Source: Mesostigma viride (taxonomy: Eukaryota; Streptophyta; Mesostigmatophyceae; Mesostigmatales; Mesostigmataceae). From it: a DNA stretch of 64,000 nucleotides. The stretch covers positions 29,362-93,361 of the forward strand of contig RPFO01001129.1 in the NCBI GenBank assembly GCA_009746045.1, given 5' to 3'. A program made the translations under genes and the position numbers. Positions 32,216 through 43,300 of this stretch are shown here, one piece after another (the first letter of the stretch is position 1; each line of letters opens with the position of its first letter). Under the pieces are notes generated by a model. It was not told where the DNA came from and did not search any database. It saw only the letters and a program-made list of their open reading frames with translations.

Positions 32216-32788
32216 ATGGACCCCATTCGATGCGAACATCCGGATTGTCAATGGGAAGGAATGCCGACGGACAGCGAGTGGTTCTGTCCCAAGCATTCTG
32301 ACGTATGGGGGGCGTTGTTTGCCGAAATCGAGAGCGGGCTGATGACGATTGACCGTCACATCGTGACGAAAAAGTGGAAGCCTTGGCCCAACAACATGGT
32401 TTTGGTCTTGTACTATGTTGACAAGAAGCCTCGATTCATGCTGCGTGATGCAGAGTGGGTGATAGAGGAGGTGGGACAGATGCGACCTGGAGAGGGGATA
32501 GGCGGAGAGGACAAGCCGCCAAGGCATGTGTGGGCTTACATGGGAGACCATCCCGACTGTCCAACGGCCAAAGTGTGGCATGATATGGGAAGGGACCTGG
32601 CCACGGAGTCCGCGTATGAGTGCGCGCGACTCGTGACAGCGCTCTTGAAGGGGGAGGTGAAAGACCTGATGCGCAAGGGGGGGTTGGTAGAGCAGATTAG
32701 ACAGCAGATTAGACGTGTGTGTGATTTTGATGAGGAGATTGATGAGAAGCCGGCAAAGAGGGGCAGGATGGACAGAATTGCTCAGTAA
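32216..32788 (+). CDS. Cys/His-knuckle protein, paralogue 2
   Basis: 190 residues from the ATG at 32216, which follows GTGCACAG. Residues 5-26 form the knuckle RCEHPDCQWEGM ... FCPKH (C-x4-C-x11-C-x2-H), matching in type those of 28733 and 33016. Next come a hydrophobic strand-rich segment (NMVLVLYYVDKKPRFML) and MGRDLATESAYECARLVTAL near the C-terminus; the related gene at 33016 has a similar VARECAYTLM. It ends in a basic tail (EKPAKRGRMDR). The frame is open upstream of 32216, but that part is cysteine-rich shadow of the palindrome region. Confidence 0.6.
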   Translation: MDPIRCEHPDCQWEGMPTDSEWFCPKHSDVWGALFAEIESGLMTIDRHIVTKKWKPWPNNMVLVLYYVDKKPRFMLRDAEWVIEEVGQMRPGEGIGGEDKPPRHVWAYMGDHPDCPTAKVWHDMGRDLATESAYECARLVTALLKGEVKDLMRKGGLVEQIRQQIRRVCDFDEEIDEKPAKRGRMDRIAQ

Positions 32789-33015
32789 GAAAGAGACGGA
32801 GAAAATATGATTTGATTAATCTGATCCGTGTAATTGAAACTAATTTATTTTGTCTCATAAAACTTACGTCGGACCTTCTTTGAACCAACAATTATTGCAC
32901 GTACAACAAGACTAGATTGAGAATTGTGTGAGAAAGACGCCAGAGGGGGTTCTGACGGTCCTCATTGCCCCTGTTATACAATGGCTGCTGTATGGGACTC
33001 ATGGCAATTGCGCAG

Positions 33016-33803
33016 ATGGCAACGAAATGCAAAATCTGTACGGAGCCCGTAAGGGTCGAGGGACTGTGCGCGGAACATTACAAGTTCCTACAAGCGCACG
33101 ACCTCGAGTACCAACATGCCAAGGATCCATACGGGGGTGTGGATTTCTTAGATGTGATAGACCACTGGAGGGATTGGATGTGTATTGCAAGACACATCTA
33201 CCTTTTGCTGAGAAGTTGGAGGACGTGTGCGCTCGTGGGATCGCATACGTAGCAAGTTTGCAGATGTTGATGGGGAAGACCGGAATGACACGCTCGGTCC
33301 TCCACTTCACGGCAACGCACACTGGGGAACGGAAAGTTGAGCTGGTGCGCCTCGACAGGCAGGGACTCGAGATTTTTGCAGAGGGGGACAGCGCGTACGG
33401 GTTTGCTCATGGGCAAAACGTTACCATGGGGGATTCCTTGCAGGGTGTGGCGCGTGAATGCGCGTACACCTTGATGACGAATAATGGATTTGTGGAAGCA
33501 CAAAGACTGCACAAGGATATTTTGGAGGCTCTTCTTGCCGCAGAGCCGGTGGGACTGCCGACGCTCCCGAGGCCTGAGGAGCGGGACCGTTTGATCAGGA
33601 TGGTGGTGAAGGCGGATATAGATGCAGATGTGGAGGCCGCAAAGGCGAAGGCAGAGGAAGCGCGTCGTGCAAAGGAGGAATCGGATCAAGAACTGTTGGA
33701 GAAGATGCAGAGCTCCAACAAAATTTTGCATCGTTTGGGGATGGCGGACGTCGCTTATGCATGCGAGTCCGGGAAGGGGAAGAAACAAAAGAGGAAAAGA
33801 TAA
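33016..33803 (+). CDS. Cys/His-knuckle protein, paralogue 3
   Basis: ATG at 33016, directly after GCGCAG. First knuckle KCKICTEPVRVEGLCAEH, second knuckle GCGFLRCDR ... YCKTH, the same pair as in the gene at 28733. The two knuckles are in different frames. One extra G in the GGGGG at 33133-33137 joins them as YGGCGF, aligning with KGGCIA of the paralogue, so I take it as one ~262-residue protein. After VARECAYTLMTNNGF a long charged coiled-coil-like helix follows (DADVEAAKAKAEEARRAKEE). The C-terminus is basic (GKKQKRKR), a likely nuclear signal. Function unknown. Confidence 0.6.
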
Positions 33804-34042
33804 TAATGGGAATGGTCGCCCACTGTTCTTGTCACAGAAATGCTTTTGTTAATGCTGGCGAACTTGGGACGGTCTTCCGTATTTCAACATTTCCTTGCCT
33901 TTAAAATTGATTGATGGGTAAATAATAATACTGAGCAAGCCTTCCATTTTATGTGTCTGTGGTCATACAATTTCGTTATTGTTTCAACCCTTGCAACGAG
34001 GTTTTTCTTGTCCCATGCATGTAAGTCTCAACCTTGGTGTCA

Positions 34043-34505
34043 TGGAACTGCTTGTCTTTGCATATTACAACCCATTAATGCTCGGATTGCATCATCATGT
34101 TCCACCAAGGGAATAAATGAAGTAGCTATTGAAGCTTGCGTTGGAGAAATCCCCAAATAATCGACTTCTTCTGCTTTACTACTAAATTCTGGTTTATATC
34201 GCACATGAACATAATTATTTTCAACACTAGAGTAACAAGAAAGTAATAAATATTCTGGGGCGAATTTAAATTGATCTTGTTGATGTGGAGGTATAAAAAT
34301 AGGTATTTCACTTTTAATTACTTGATTTTTTTGTAATGTATAAAAAGGACAAGAAAACATATTCATTTACTTTACTATGCGTAGCTAAAGATCCAATTAA
34401 ACCGGTATTCGGCCCTTCTGGCGTTTGTATAGGACCATAATGACTAGGATGTATATCATGTAACGTGCGTGTTTGCAAGTTGGCCGTTGACACTCTACGA
34501 CGGAG
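34043..34505 (-). pseudogene. rpoB: Plastid rpoB fragment inserted in nuclear DNA
   Basis: The minus strand encodes recognisable bacterial/plastid RNA polymerase beta subunit: [19 protein letters not shown], then after a frame break [25 protein letters not shown] and [19 protein letters not shown]. In functional RpoB the first block reads HYGRICPIETPEGPN, so the residues RIC are missing here (in-frame 9-base loss). The frame then shifts near 34350. Base composition is clearly more AT-rich than the neighbours. This is best read as a decayed plastid-to-nucleus transfer (NUPT). It covers a small internal part of a >1,000-residue protein. Confidence 0.85.
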
Positions 34506-34619
34506 CCAATTTTCGGAAGAACCTGCCTCATTTATGAATGCATCGACTGTGTGCATAAATTGTGATCATTGAATTGAACAAAAAAATTCTCTTATTGCCC
34601 CAATCATGGCTATTCTCTT

Positions 34620-35050
34620 AATGCCCTATCATGGCTATTTGTTTGTGTATGTTTTGCCCATGTTATTACATTAATGGCATGATGTTGTGGATTGCTCTAT
34701 CTATGATGGTTGTTCGTTTGTGTATGCTTTGCCCATGTTGTTACAGTAATGGCATGATGTTGTGGATTGCTAGCTCAATCTATGATGGTTGTTCGTTTGT
34801 GTATGCTTTGCCCATGTTGTTACAGTAATGGCATAATGTTGTGGATTGCTAGCTCAATCTATGATGGTTGTTCGTTTGTGTATGCTTTGCCCATGTTGTT
34901 ACAGTAATGGCATGATTTTCTGGATTGTTAGCTCAATCTATGATGGTTGTTCGTTTGTGTATGCTTTGCCCATGTTGTTACAGTAATGGCATGATTTTGT
35001 GGATTGCTCAACCTATGAGGGTTTGGTTGTTTGTGTATGTTTTGCGCGCA
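34620..35050. repeat. About five tandem copies of a ~77-80-bp repeat
   Basis: Units contain GTTCGTTTGTGTATGCTTTG, CCCATGTTGTTACAGTAATGG and GATTGCTAGCTCAATC. Each copy has an acceptor-like TTACAG. The last copy ends at TTTTGCGCGCAG, itself acceptor-like, before a short open segment (ATGGATTGCACCATCTGCC at 35058). I cannot decide the coding frame of that segment. Confidence 0.8.
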
Positions 35051-35696
35051 GATCACAATGGATTGCACCATCTGCCGCAGCAAGCGAAGCCCCCTTACTG
35101 GTTCCAAGATCTTATCCTGGATGCCAAGCAGGCTGGCGAAGGGTATCCCAGTACGTACTTTGAAACTTGATGCCGCAAAACAACTACAACTTCGTTTTAA
35201 CCCTTTAGCCGTTTTGAGTGATATTTACAGCGGACATTACATTTTTGTTGCTACGGGATGAGAATTGAGCTTTGTAATGCTAGCAGGTGTCACAAACCAA
35301 ACTGTCCGCTATTTGTAGTGGGCATTTATTGTTAGAGCTTGCAGCTGGGTCCCTGCTCCTCCACATGCAACCTTGGTGTTCATGAGCCCTTTACTAGCTT
35401 CCTTTCTGTCAGGGGGTGCTATATTTGGCACCCATAGGACATTGCAATATGACCAATGACATGACCCCCAAGGTGGTGAATATATGTGTGTGCTTGTGTC
35501 CTATAATGGACCATAACTAACTATTAGGTTGGTTTGTGGACATTATCATGGAAAGTGACCATTGCCCGGTTTTTATAGCGGGCAGTTGGACACGGTTTTA
35601 AGGGTTGACCTATTAGCTTTGTCAGGTGTGTGTGCTGCACCGCACCGCTTGCTAACATATTCGGCGGATTTCTTCTTTGTCGTCTGCGTGTCACAG

Positions 35697-35996
35697 CGTG
35701 CTTGTACGCACAACCACCCGCGTTCCCCTCCGCCGGCGCCCCCGCCGCCGGGCTCTCCGCCGCCACCGGTGTTGCCCCCTCCCGCCGCCGGCCCTTCCGC
35801 GCCGTCGGAAGCTGCAGCGGCAGCACAGCAAATGCCCCCTCCCCCCGCACCATCGTCGGGGCAAGAGGCGCGCGGCGCTCATGCAGCAAAGGCGGCGAAG
35901 GAGCGGAGGAAATCGGCGGCTTCTGGGTCATCGGGTTCCGATGCCGCGACGGCAGCAACTGGAAAAGCAACCCACCAGACACTGCCAGCTGCCCGG
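35697..35996 (+). CDS. Pro/Ala-rich exon, probable 5' part of the large gene at 57.8-63 kb
   Basis: Acceptor GTGTCACAG after a pyrimidine-rich tract, and donor GTAGGT at 35997, bound a 300-base exon in phase 0-0. It encodes a proline-rich stretch ([15 protein letters not shown]), an Ala/Gln stretch, and a lysine/serine-rich tail ([18 protein letters not shown]) ending LPAAR. This is a disordered linker composition. The next plausible plus-strand acceptor in the same phase is at 57825, beyond all the hexamer arrays. The first exons are not identified. Confidence 0.45.
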
Positions 35997-36035
35997 GTAG
36001 GTGTTACGCACAAAGATGTGATTTTCTTGCGCCAT

Positions 36036-39000
36036 CCTTGTCCTTGTCCTTGTCCTTGTCCTTGTCCTTGTCCTTGTCCTTGTCCTTGTCCTTGTCCTTG
36101 TCCTTGTCCTTGTCCTTGTCCTTGTCCTTGTCCTTGTCCTTGTCCTTGTCCTTGTCCTTGTCCTTGTCCTTGTCCTTGTCCTTGTCCTTGTCCTTGTCCT
36201 TGTCCTTGTCCTTGTCCTTGTCCTTGTCCTTGTCCTTGTCCTTGTCCTTGTCCTTGTCCTTGTCCTTGTCCTTGTCCTTGTCCTTGTCCTTGTCCTTGTC
36301 CTTGTCCTTGTCCTTGTCCTTGTCCTTGTCCTTGTCCTTGTCCTTGTCCTTGTCCTTGTCCTTGTCCTTGTCCTTGTCCTTGTCCTTGTCCTTGTCCTTG
36401 TCCTTGTCCTTGTCCTTGTCCTTGTCCTTGTCCTTGTCCTTGTCCTTGTCCTTGTCCTTGTCCTTGTCCTTGTCCTTGTCCTTGTCCTTGTCCTTGTCCT
36501 TGTCCTTGTCCTTGTCCTTGTCCTTGTCCTTGTCCTTGTCCTTGTCCTTGTCCTTGTCCTTGTCCTTGTCCTTGTCCTTGTCCTTGTCCTTGTCCTTGTC
36601 CTTGTCCTTGTCCTTGTCCTTGTCCTTGTCCTTGTCCTTGTCCTTGTCCTTGTCCTTGTCCTTGTCCTTGTCCTTGTCCTTGTCCTTGTCCTTGTCCTTG
36701 TCCTTGTCCTTGTCCTTGTCCTTGTCCTTGTCCTTGTCCTTGTCCTTGTCCTTGTCCTTGTCCTTGTCCTTGTCCTTGTCCTTGTCCTTGTCCTTGTCCT
36801 TGTCCTTGTCCTTGTCCTTGTCCTTGTCCTTGTCCTTGTCCTTGTCCTTGTCCTTGTCCTTGTCCTTGTCCTTGTCCTTGTCCTTGTCCTTGTCCTTGTC
36901 CTTGTCCTTGTCCTTGTCCTTGTCCTTGTCCTTGTCCTTGTCCTTGTCCTTGTCCTTGTCCTTGTCCTTGTCCTTGTCCTTGTCCTTGTCCTTGTCCTTG
37001 TCCTTGTCCTTGTCCTTGTCCTTGTCCTTGTCCTTGTCCTTGTCCTTGTCCTTGTCCTTGTCCTTGTCCTTGTCCTTGTCCTTGTCCTTGTCCTTGTCCT
37101 TGTCCTTGTCCTTGTCCTTGTCCTTGTCCTTGTCCTTGTCCTTGTCCTTGTCCTTGTCCTTGTCCTTGTCCTTGTCCTTGTCCTTGTCCTTGTCCTTGTC
37201 CTTGTCCTTGTCCTTGTCCTTGTCCTTGTCCTTGTCCTTGTCCTTGTCCTTGTCCTTGTCCTTGTCCTTGTCCTTGTCCTTGTCCTTGTCCTTGTCCTTG
37301 TCCTTGTCCTTGTCCTTGTCCTTGTCCTTGTCCTTGTCCTTGTCCTTGTCCTTGTCCTTGTCCTTGTCCTTGTCCTTGTCCTTGTCCTTGTCCTTGTCCC
37401 CTTGTCCTTGTCCTTGTCCTTGTCCTTGTCCTTGTCCTTGTCCTTGTCCTTGTCCTTGTCCTTGTCCTTGTCCTTGTCCTTGTCCTTGTCCTTGTCCTTG
37501 TCCTTGTCCTTGTCCTTGTCCTTGTCCTTGTCCTTGTCCTTGTCCTTGTCCTTGTCCTTGTCCTTGTCCTTGTCCTTGTCCTTGTCCTTGTCCTTGTCCT
37601 TGTCCTTGTCCTTGTCCTTGTCCTTGTCCTTGTCCTTGTCCTTGTCCTTGTCCTTGTCCTTGTCCTTGTCCTTGTCCTTGTCCTTGTCCTTGTCCTTGTC
37701 CTTGTCCTTGTCCTTGTCCTTGTCCTTGTCCTTGTCCTTGTCCTTGTCCTTGTCCTTGTCCTTGTCCTTGTCCTTGTCCTTGTCCTTGTCCTTGTCCTTG
37801 TCCTTGTCCTTGTCCTTGTCCTTGTCCTTGTCCTTGTCCTTGTCCTTGTCCTTGTCCTTGTCCTTGTCCTTGTCCTTGTCCTTGTCCTTGTCCTTGTCCT
37901 TGTCCTTGTCCTTGTCCTTGTCCTTGTCCTTGTCCTTGTCCTTGTCCTTGTCCTTGTCCTTGTCCTTGTCCTTGTCCTTGTCCTTGTCCTTGTCCTTGTC
38001 CTTGTCCTTGTCCTTGTCCTTGTCCTTGTCCTTGTCCTTGTCCTTGTCCTTGTCCTTGTCCTTGTCCTTGTCCTTGTCCTTGTCCTTGTCCTTGTCCTTG
38101 TCCTTGTCCTTGTCCTTGTCCTTGTCCTTGTCCTTGTCCTTGTCCTTGTCCTTGTCCTTGTCCTTGTCCTTGTCCTTGTCCTTGTCCTTGTCCTTGTCCT
38201 TGTCCTTGTCCTTGTCCTTGTCCTTGTCCTTGTCCTTGTCCTTGTCCTTGTCCTTGTCCTTGTCCTTGTCCTTGTCCTTGTCCTTGTCCTTGTCCTTGTC
38301 CTTGTCCTTGTCCTTGTCCTTGTCCTTGTCCTTGTCCTTGTCCTTGTCCTTGTCCTTGTCCTTGTCCTTGTCCTTGTCCTTGTCCTTGTCCTTGTCCTTG
38401 TCCTTGTCCTTGTCCTTGTCCTTGTCCTTGTCCTTGTCCTTGTCCTTGTCCTTGTCCTTGTCCTTGTCCTTGTCCTTGTCCTTGTCCTTGTCCTTGTCCT
38501 TGTCCTTGTCCTTGTCCTTGTCCTTGTCCTTGTCCTTGTCCTTGTCCTTGTCCTTGTCCTTGTCCTTGTCCTTGTCCTTGTCCTTGTCCTTGTCCTTGTC
38601 CTTGTCCTTGTCCTTGTCCTTGTCCTTGTCCTTGTCCTTGTCCTTGTCCTTGTCCTTGTCCTTGTCCTTGTCCTTGTCCTTGTCCTTGTCCTTGTCCTTG
38701 TCCTTGTCCTTGTCCTTGTCCTTGTCCTTGTCCTTGTCCTTGTCCTTGTCCGTCCTTGTCCTTGTCCTTGTCCTTGTCCTTGTCCTTGTCCTTGTCCTTG
38801 TCCTTGTCCTTGTCCTTGTCCTTGTCCTTGTCCTTGTCCTTGTCCTTGTCCTTGTCCTTGTCCTTGTCCTTGTCCTTGTCCTTGTCCTTGTCCTTGTCCT
38901 TGTCCTTGTCCTTGTCCTTGTCCTTGTCCTTGTCCTTGTCCTTGTCCTTGTCCTTGTCCTTGTCCTTGTCCTTGTCCTTGTCCTTGTCCTTGTCCTTGTC

Positions 39001-42000
39001 CTTGTCCTTGTCCTTGTCCTTGTCCTTGTCCTTGTCCTTGTCCTTGTCCTTGTCCTTGTCCTTGTCCTTGTCCTTGTCCTTGTCCTTGTCCTTGTCCTTG
39101 TCCTTGTCCTTGTCCTTGTCCTTGTCCTTGTCCTTGTCCTTGTCCTTGTCCTTGTCCTTGTCCTTGTCCTTGTCCTTGTCCTTGTCCTTGTCCTTGTCCT
39201 TGTCCTTGTCCTTGTCCTTGTCCTTGTCCTTGTCCTTGTCCTTGTCCTTGTCCTTGTCCTTGTCCTTGTCCTTGTCCTTGTCCTTGTCCTTGTCCTTGTC
39301 CTTGTCCTTGTCCTTGTCCTTGTCCTTGTCCTTGTCCTTGTCCTTGTCCTTGTCCTTGTCCTTGTCCTTGTCCTTGTCCTTGTCCTTGTCCTTGTCCTTG
39401 TCCTTGTCCTTGTCCTTGTCCTTGTCCTTGTCCTTGTCCTTGTCCTTGTCCTTGTCCTTGTCCTTGTCCTTGTCCTTGTCCTTGTCCTTGTCCTTGTCCT
39501 TGTCCTTGTCCTTGTCCTTGTCCTTGTCCTTGTCCTTGTCCTTGTCCTTGTCCTTGTCCTTGTCCTTGTCCTTGTCCTTGTCCTTGTCCTTGTCCTTGTC
39601 CTTGTCCTTGTCCTTGTCCTTGTCCTTGTCCTTGTCCTTGTCCTTGTCCTTGTCCTTGTCCTTGTCCTTGTCCTTGTCCTTGTCCTTGTCCTTGTCCTTG
39701 TCCTTGTCCTTGTCCTTGTCCTTGTCCTTGTCCTTGTCCTTGTCCTTGTCCTTGTCCTTGTCCTTGTCCTTGTCCTTGTCCTTGTCCTTGTCCTTGTCCT
39801 TGTCCTTGTCCTTGTCCTTGTCCTTGTCCTTGTCCTTGTCCTTGTCCTTGTCCTTGTCCTTGTCCTTGTCCTTGTCCTTGTCCTTGTCCTTGTCCTTGTC
39901 CTTGTCCTTGTCCTTGTCCTTGTCCTTGTCCTTGTCCTTGTCCTTGTCCTTGTCCTTGTCCTTGTCCTTGTCCTTGTCCTTGTCCTTGTCCTTGTCCTTG
40001 TCCTTGTCCTTGTCCTTGTCCTTGTCCTTGTCCTTGTCCTTGTCCTTGTCCTTGTCCTTGTCCTTGTCCTTGTCCTTGTCCTTGTCCTTGTCCTTGTCCT
40101 TGTCCTTGTCCTTGTCCTTGTCCTTGTCCTTGTCCTTGTCCTTGTCCTTGTCCTTGTCCTTGTCCTTGTCCTTGTCCTTGTCCTTGTCCTTGTCCTTGTC
40201 CTTGTCCTTGTCCTTGTCCTTGTCCTTGTCCTTGTCCTTGTCCTTGTCCTTGTCCTTGTCCTTGTCCTTGTCCTTGTCCTTGTCCTTGTCCTTGTCCTTG
40301 TCCTTGTCCTTGTCCTTGTCCTTGTCCTTGTCCTTGTCCTTGTCCTTGTCCTTGTCCTTGTCCTTGTCCTTGTCCTTGTCCTTGTCCTTGTCCTTGTCCT
40401 TGTCCTTGTCCTTGTCCTTGTCCTTGTCCTTGTCCTTGTCCTTGTCCTTGTCCTTGTCCTTGTCCTTGTCCTTGTCCTTGTCCTTGTCCTTGTCCTTGTC
40501 CTTGTCCTTGTCCTTGTCCTTGTCCTTGTCCTTGTCCTTGTCCTTGTCCTTGTCCTTGTCCTTGTCCTTGTCCTTGTCCTTGTCCTTGTCCTTGTCCTTG
40601 TCCTTGTCCTTGTCCTTGTCCTTGTCCTTGTCCTTGTCCTTGTCCTTGTCCTTGTCCTTGTCCTTGTCCTTGTCCTTGTCCTTGTCCTTGTCCTTGTCCT
40701 TGTCCTTGTCCTTGTCCTTGTCCTTGTCCTTGTCCTTGTCCTTGTCCTTGTCCTTGTCCTTGTCCTTGTCCTTGTCCTTGTCCTTGTCCTTGTCCTTGTC
40801 CTTGTCCTTGTCCTTGTCCTTGTCCTTGTCCTTGTCCTTGTCCTTGTCCTTGTCCTTGTCCTTGTCCTTGTCCTTGTCCTTGTCCTTGTCCTTGTCCTTG
40901 TCCTTGTCCTTGTCCTTGTCCTTGTCCTTGTCCTTGTCCTTGTCCTTGTCCTTGTCCTTGTCCTTGTCCTTGTCCTTGTCCTTGTCCTTGTCCTTGTCCT
41001 TGTCCTTGTCCTTGTCCTTGTCCTTGTCCTTGTCCTTGTCCTTGTCCTTGTCCGCCTTGTCCTTGTCCTTGTCCTTGTCCTTGTCCTTGTCCTTGTCCTT
41101 GTCCTTGTCCTTGTCCTTGTCCTTGTCCTTGTCCTTGTCCTTGTCCTTGTCCTTGTCCTTGTCCTTGTCCTTGTCCTTGTCCTTGTCCTTGTCCTTGTCC
41201 TTGTCCTTGTCCTTGTCCTTGTCCTTGTCCTTGTCCTTGTCCTTGTCCTTGTCCTTGTCCTTGTCCTTGTCCTTGTCCTTGTCCTTGTCCTTGTCCTTGT
41301 CCTTGTCCTTGTCCTTGTCCTTGTCCTTGTCCTTGTCCTTGTCCTTGTCCTTGTCCTTGTCCTTGTCCTTGTCCTTGTCCTTGTCCTTGTCCTTGTCCTT
41401 GTCCTTGTCCTTGTCCTTGTCCTTGTCCTTGTCCTTGTCCTTGTCCTTGTCCTTGTCCTTGTCCTTGTCCTTGTCCTTGTCCTTGTCCTTGCCTTGTCCT
41501 TGTCCTTGTCCTTGTCCTTGTCCTTGTCCTTGTCCTTGTCCTTGTCCTTGTCCTTGTCCTTGTCCTTGTCCTTGTCCTTGTCCTTGTCCTTGTCCTTGTC
41601 CTTGTCCTTGTCCTTGTCCTTGTCCTTGTCCTTGTCCTTGTCCTTGTCCTTGTCCTTGTCCTTGTCCTTGTCCTTGTCCTTGTCCTTGTCCTTGTCCTTG
41701 TCCTTGTCCTTGTCCTTGTCCTTGTCCTTGTCCTTGTCCTTGTCCTTGTCCTTGTCCTTGTCCTTGTCCTTGTCCTTGTCCTTGTCCTTGTCCTTGTCCT
41801 TGTCCTTGTCCTTGTCCTTGTCCTTGTCCTTGTCCTTGTCCTTGTCCTTGTCCTTGTCCTTGTCCTTGTCCTTGTCCTTGTCCTTGTCCTTGTCCTTGTC
41901 CTTGTCCTTGTCCTTGTCCTTGTCCTTGTCCTTGTCCTTGTCCTTGTCCTTGTCCTTGTCCTTGTCCTTGTCCTTGTCCTTGTCCTTGTCCTTGTCCTTG

Positions 42001-43300
42001 TCCTTGTCCTTGTCCTTGTCCTTGTCCTTGTCCTTGTCCTTGTCCTTGTCCTTGTCCTTGTCCTTGTCCTTGTCCTTGTCCTTGTCCTTGTCCTTGTCCT
42101 TGTCCTTGTCCTTGTCCTTGTCCTTGTCCTTGTCCTTGTCCTTGTCCTTGTCCTTGTCCTTGTCCTTGTCCTTGTCCTTGTCCTTGTCCTTGTCCTTGTC
42201 CTTGTCCTTGTCCTTGTCCTTGTCCTTGTCCTTGTCCTTGTCCTTGTCCTTGTCCTTGTCCTTGTCCTTGTCCTTGTCCTTGTCCTTGTCCTTGTCCTTG
42301 TCCTTGTCCTTGTCCTTGTCCTTGTCCTTGTCCTTGTCCTTGTCCTTGTCCTTGTCCTTGTCCTTGTCCTTGTCCTTGTCCTTGTCCTTGTCCTTGTCCT
42401 TGTCCTTGTCCTTGTCCTTGTCCTTGTCCTTGTCCTTGTCCTTGTCCTTGTCCTTGTCCTTGTCCTTGTCCTTGTCCTTGTCCTTGTCCTTGTCCTTGTC
42501 CTTGTCCTTGTCCTTGTCCTTGTCCTTGTCCTTGTCCTTGTCCTTGTCCTTGTCCTTGTCCTTGTCCTTGTCCTTGTCCTTGTCCTTGTCCTTGTCCTTG
42601 TCCTTGTCCTTGTCCTTGTCCTTGTCCTTGTCCTTGTCCTTGTCCTTGTCCTTGTCCTTGTCCTTGTCCTTGTCCTTGTCCTTGTCCTTGTCCTTGTCCT
42701 TGTCCTTGTCCTTGTCCAGCCTTGTCCTTGTCCCCTTGTCCTTGTCCAGCCTTGTCCTTGTCCTTGTCCTTGTCCTTGTCCTTGTCCTTGTCCTTGTCCT
42801 TGTCCTTGTCCTTGTCCTTGTCCTTGTCCTTGTCCTTGTCCTTGTCCTTGTCCTTGTCCTTGTCCTTGTCCAGCCTTGTCCTTGTCCTTGTCCTTGTCCA
42901 GCCTTGTCCTTGTCCTTGTCCTTGTCCAGCACCTTGTCCTTGTCCTTGTCCTTGTCCTTGTCCTTGTCCTTGTCCTTGTCCTTGTCCTTGTCCTTGTCCT
43001 TGTCCTTGTCCTTGTCCTTGTCCTTGTCCTTGTCCTTGTCCTTGTCCTTGTCCTTGTCCTTGTCCTTGTCCTTGTCCTTGTCCTTGTCCTTGTCCTTGTC
43101 CTTGTCCTTGTCCAGCACCTTGTCCTTGTCCAGTCCTTGTCCTTGTCCTTGTCCTTGTCCTTGTCCTTGTCCTTGTCCTTGTCCTTGTCCTTGTCCTTGT
43201 CCTTGTCCTTGTCCTTGTCCTTGTCCTTGTCCTTGTCCTTGTCCTTGTCCTTGTCCTTGTCCTTGTCCTTGTCCTTGTCCTTGTCCTTGTCCTTGTCCTT
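36036..43300. repeat. Hexamer satellite array 1, (CCTTGT)n, 7.3 kb
   Basis: Near-perfect CCTTGT repeats with single indels at about 37398, 38750, 41053 and 41490, and CCAGC insertions from about 42717 onward. Perfect runs exceed 2 kb. The hexamer contains no stop in any of the six frames, so dipeptide ORFs (PC, LS, LV; DK, TR, GQ) of more than 2,000 codons appear on both strands. They are artefacts. The left edge follows GTGATTTTCTTGCGCCA, the leader of the palindrome repeat unit. Confidence 0.97.
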
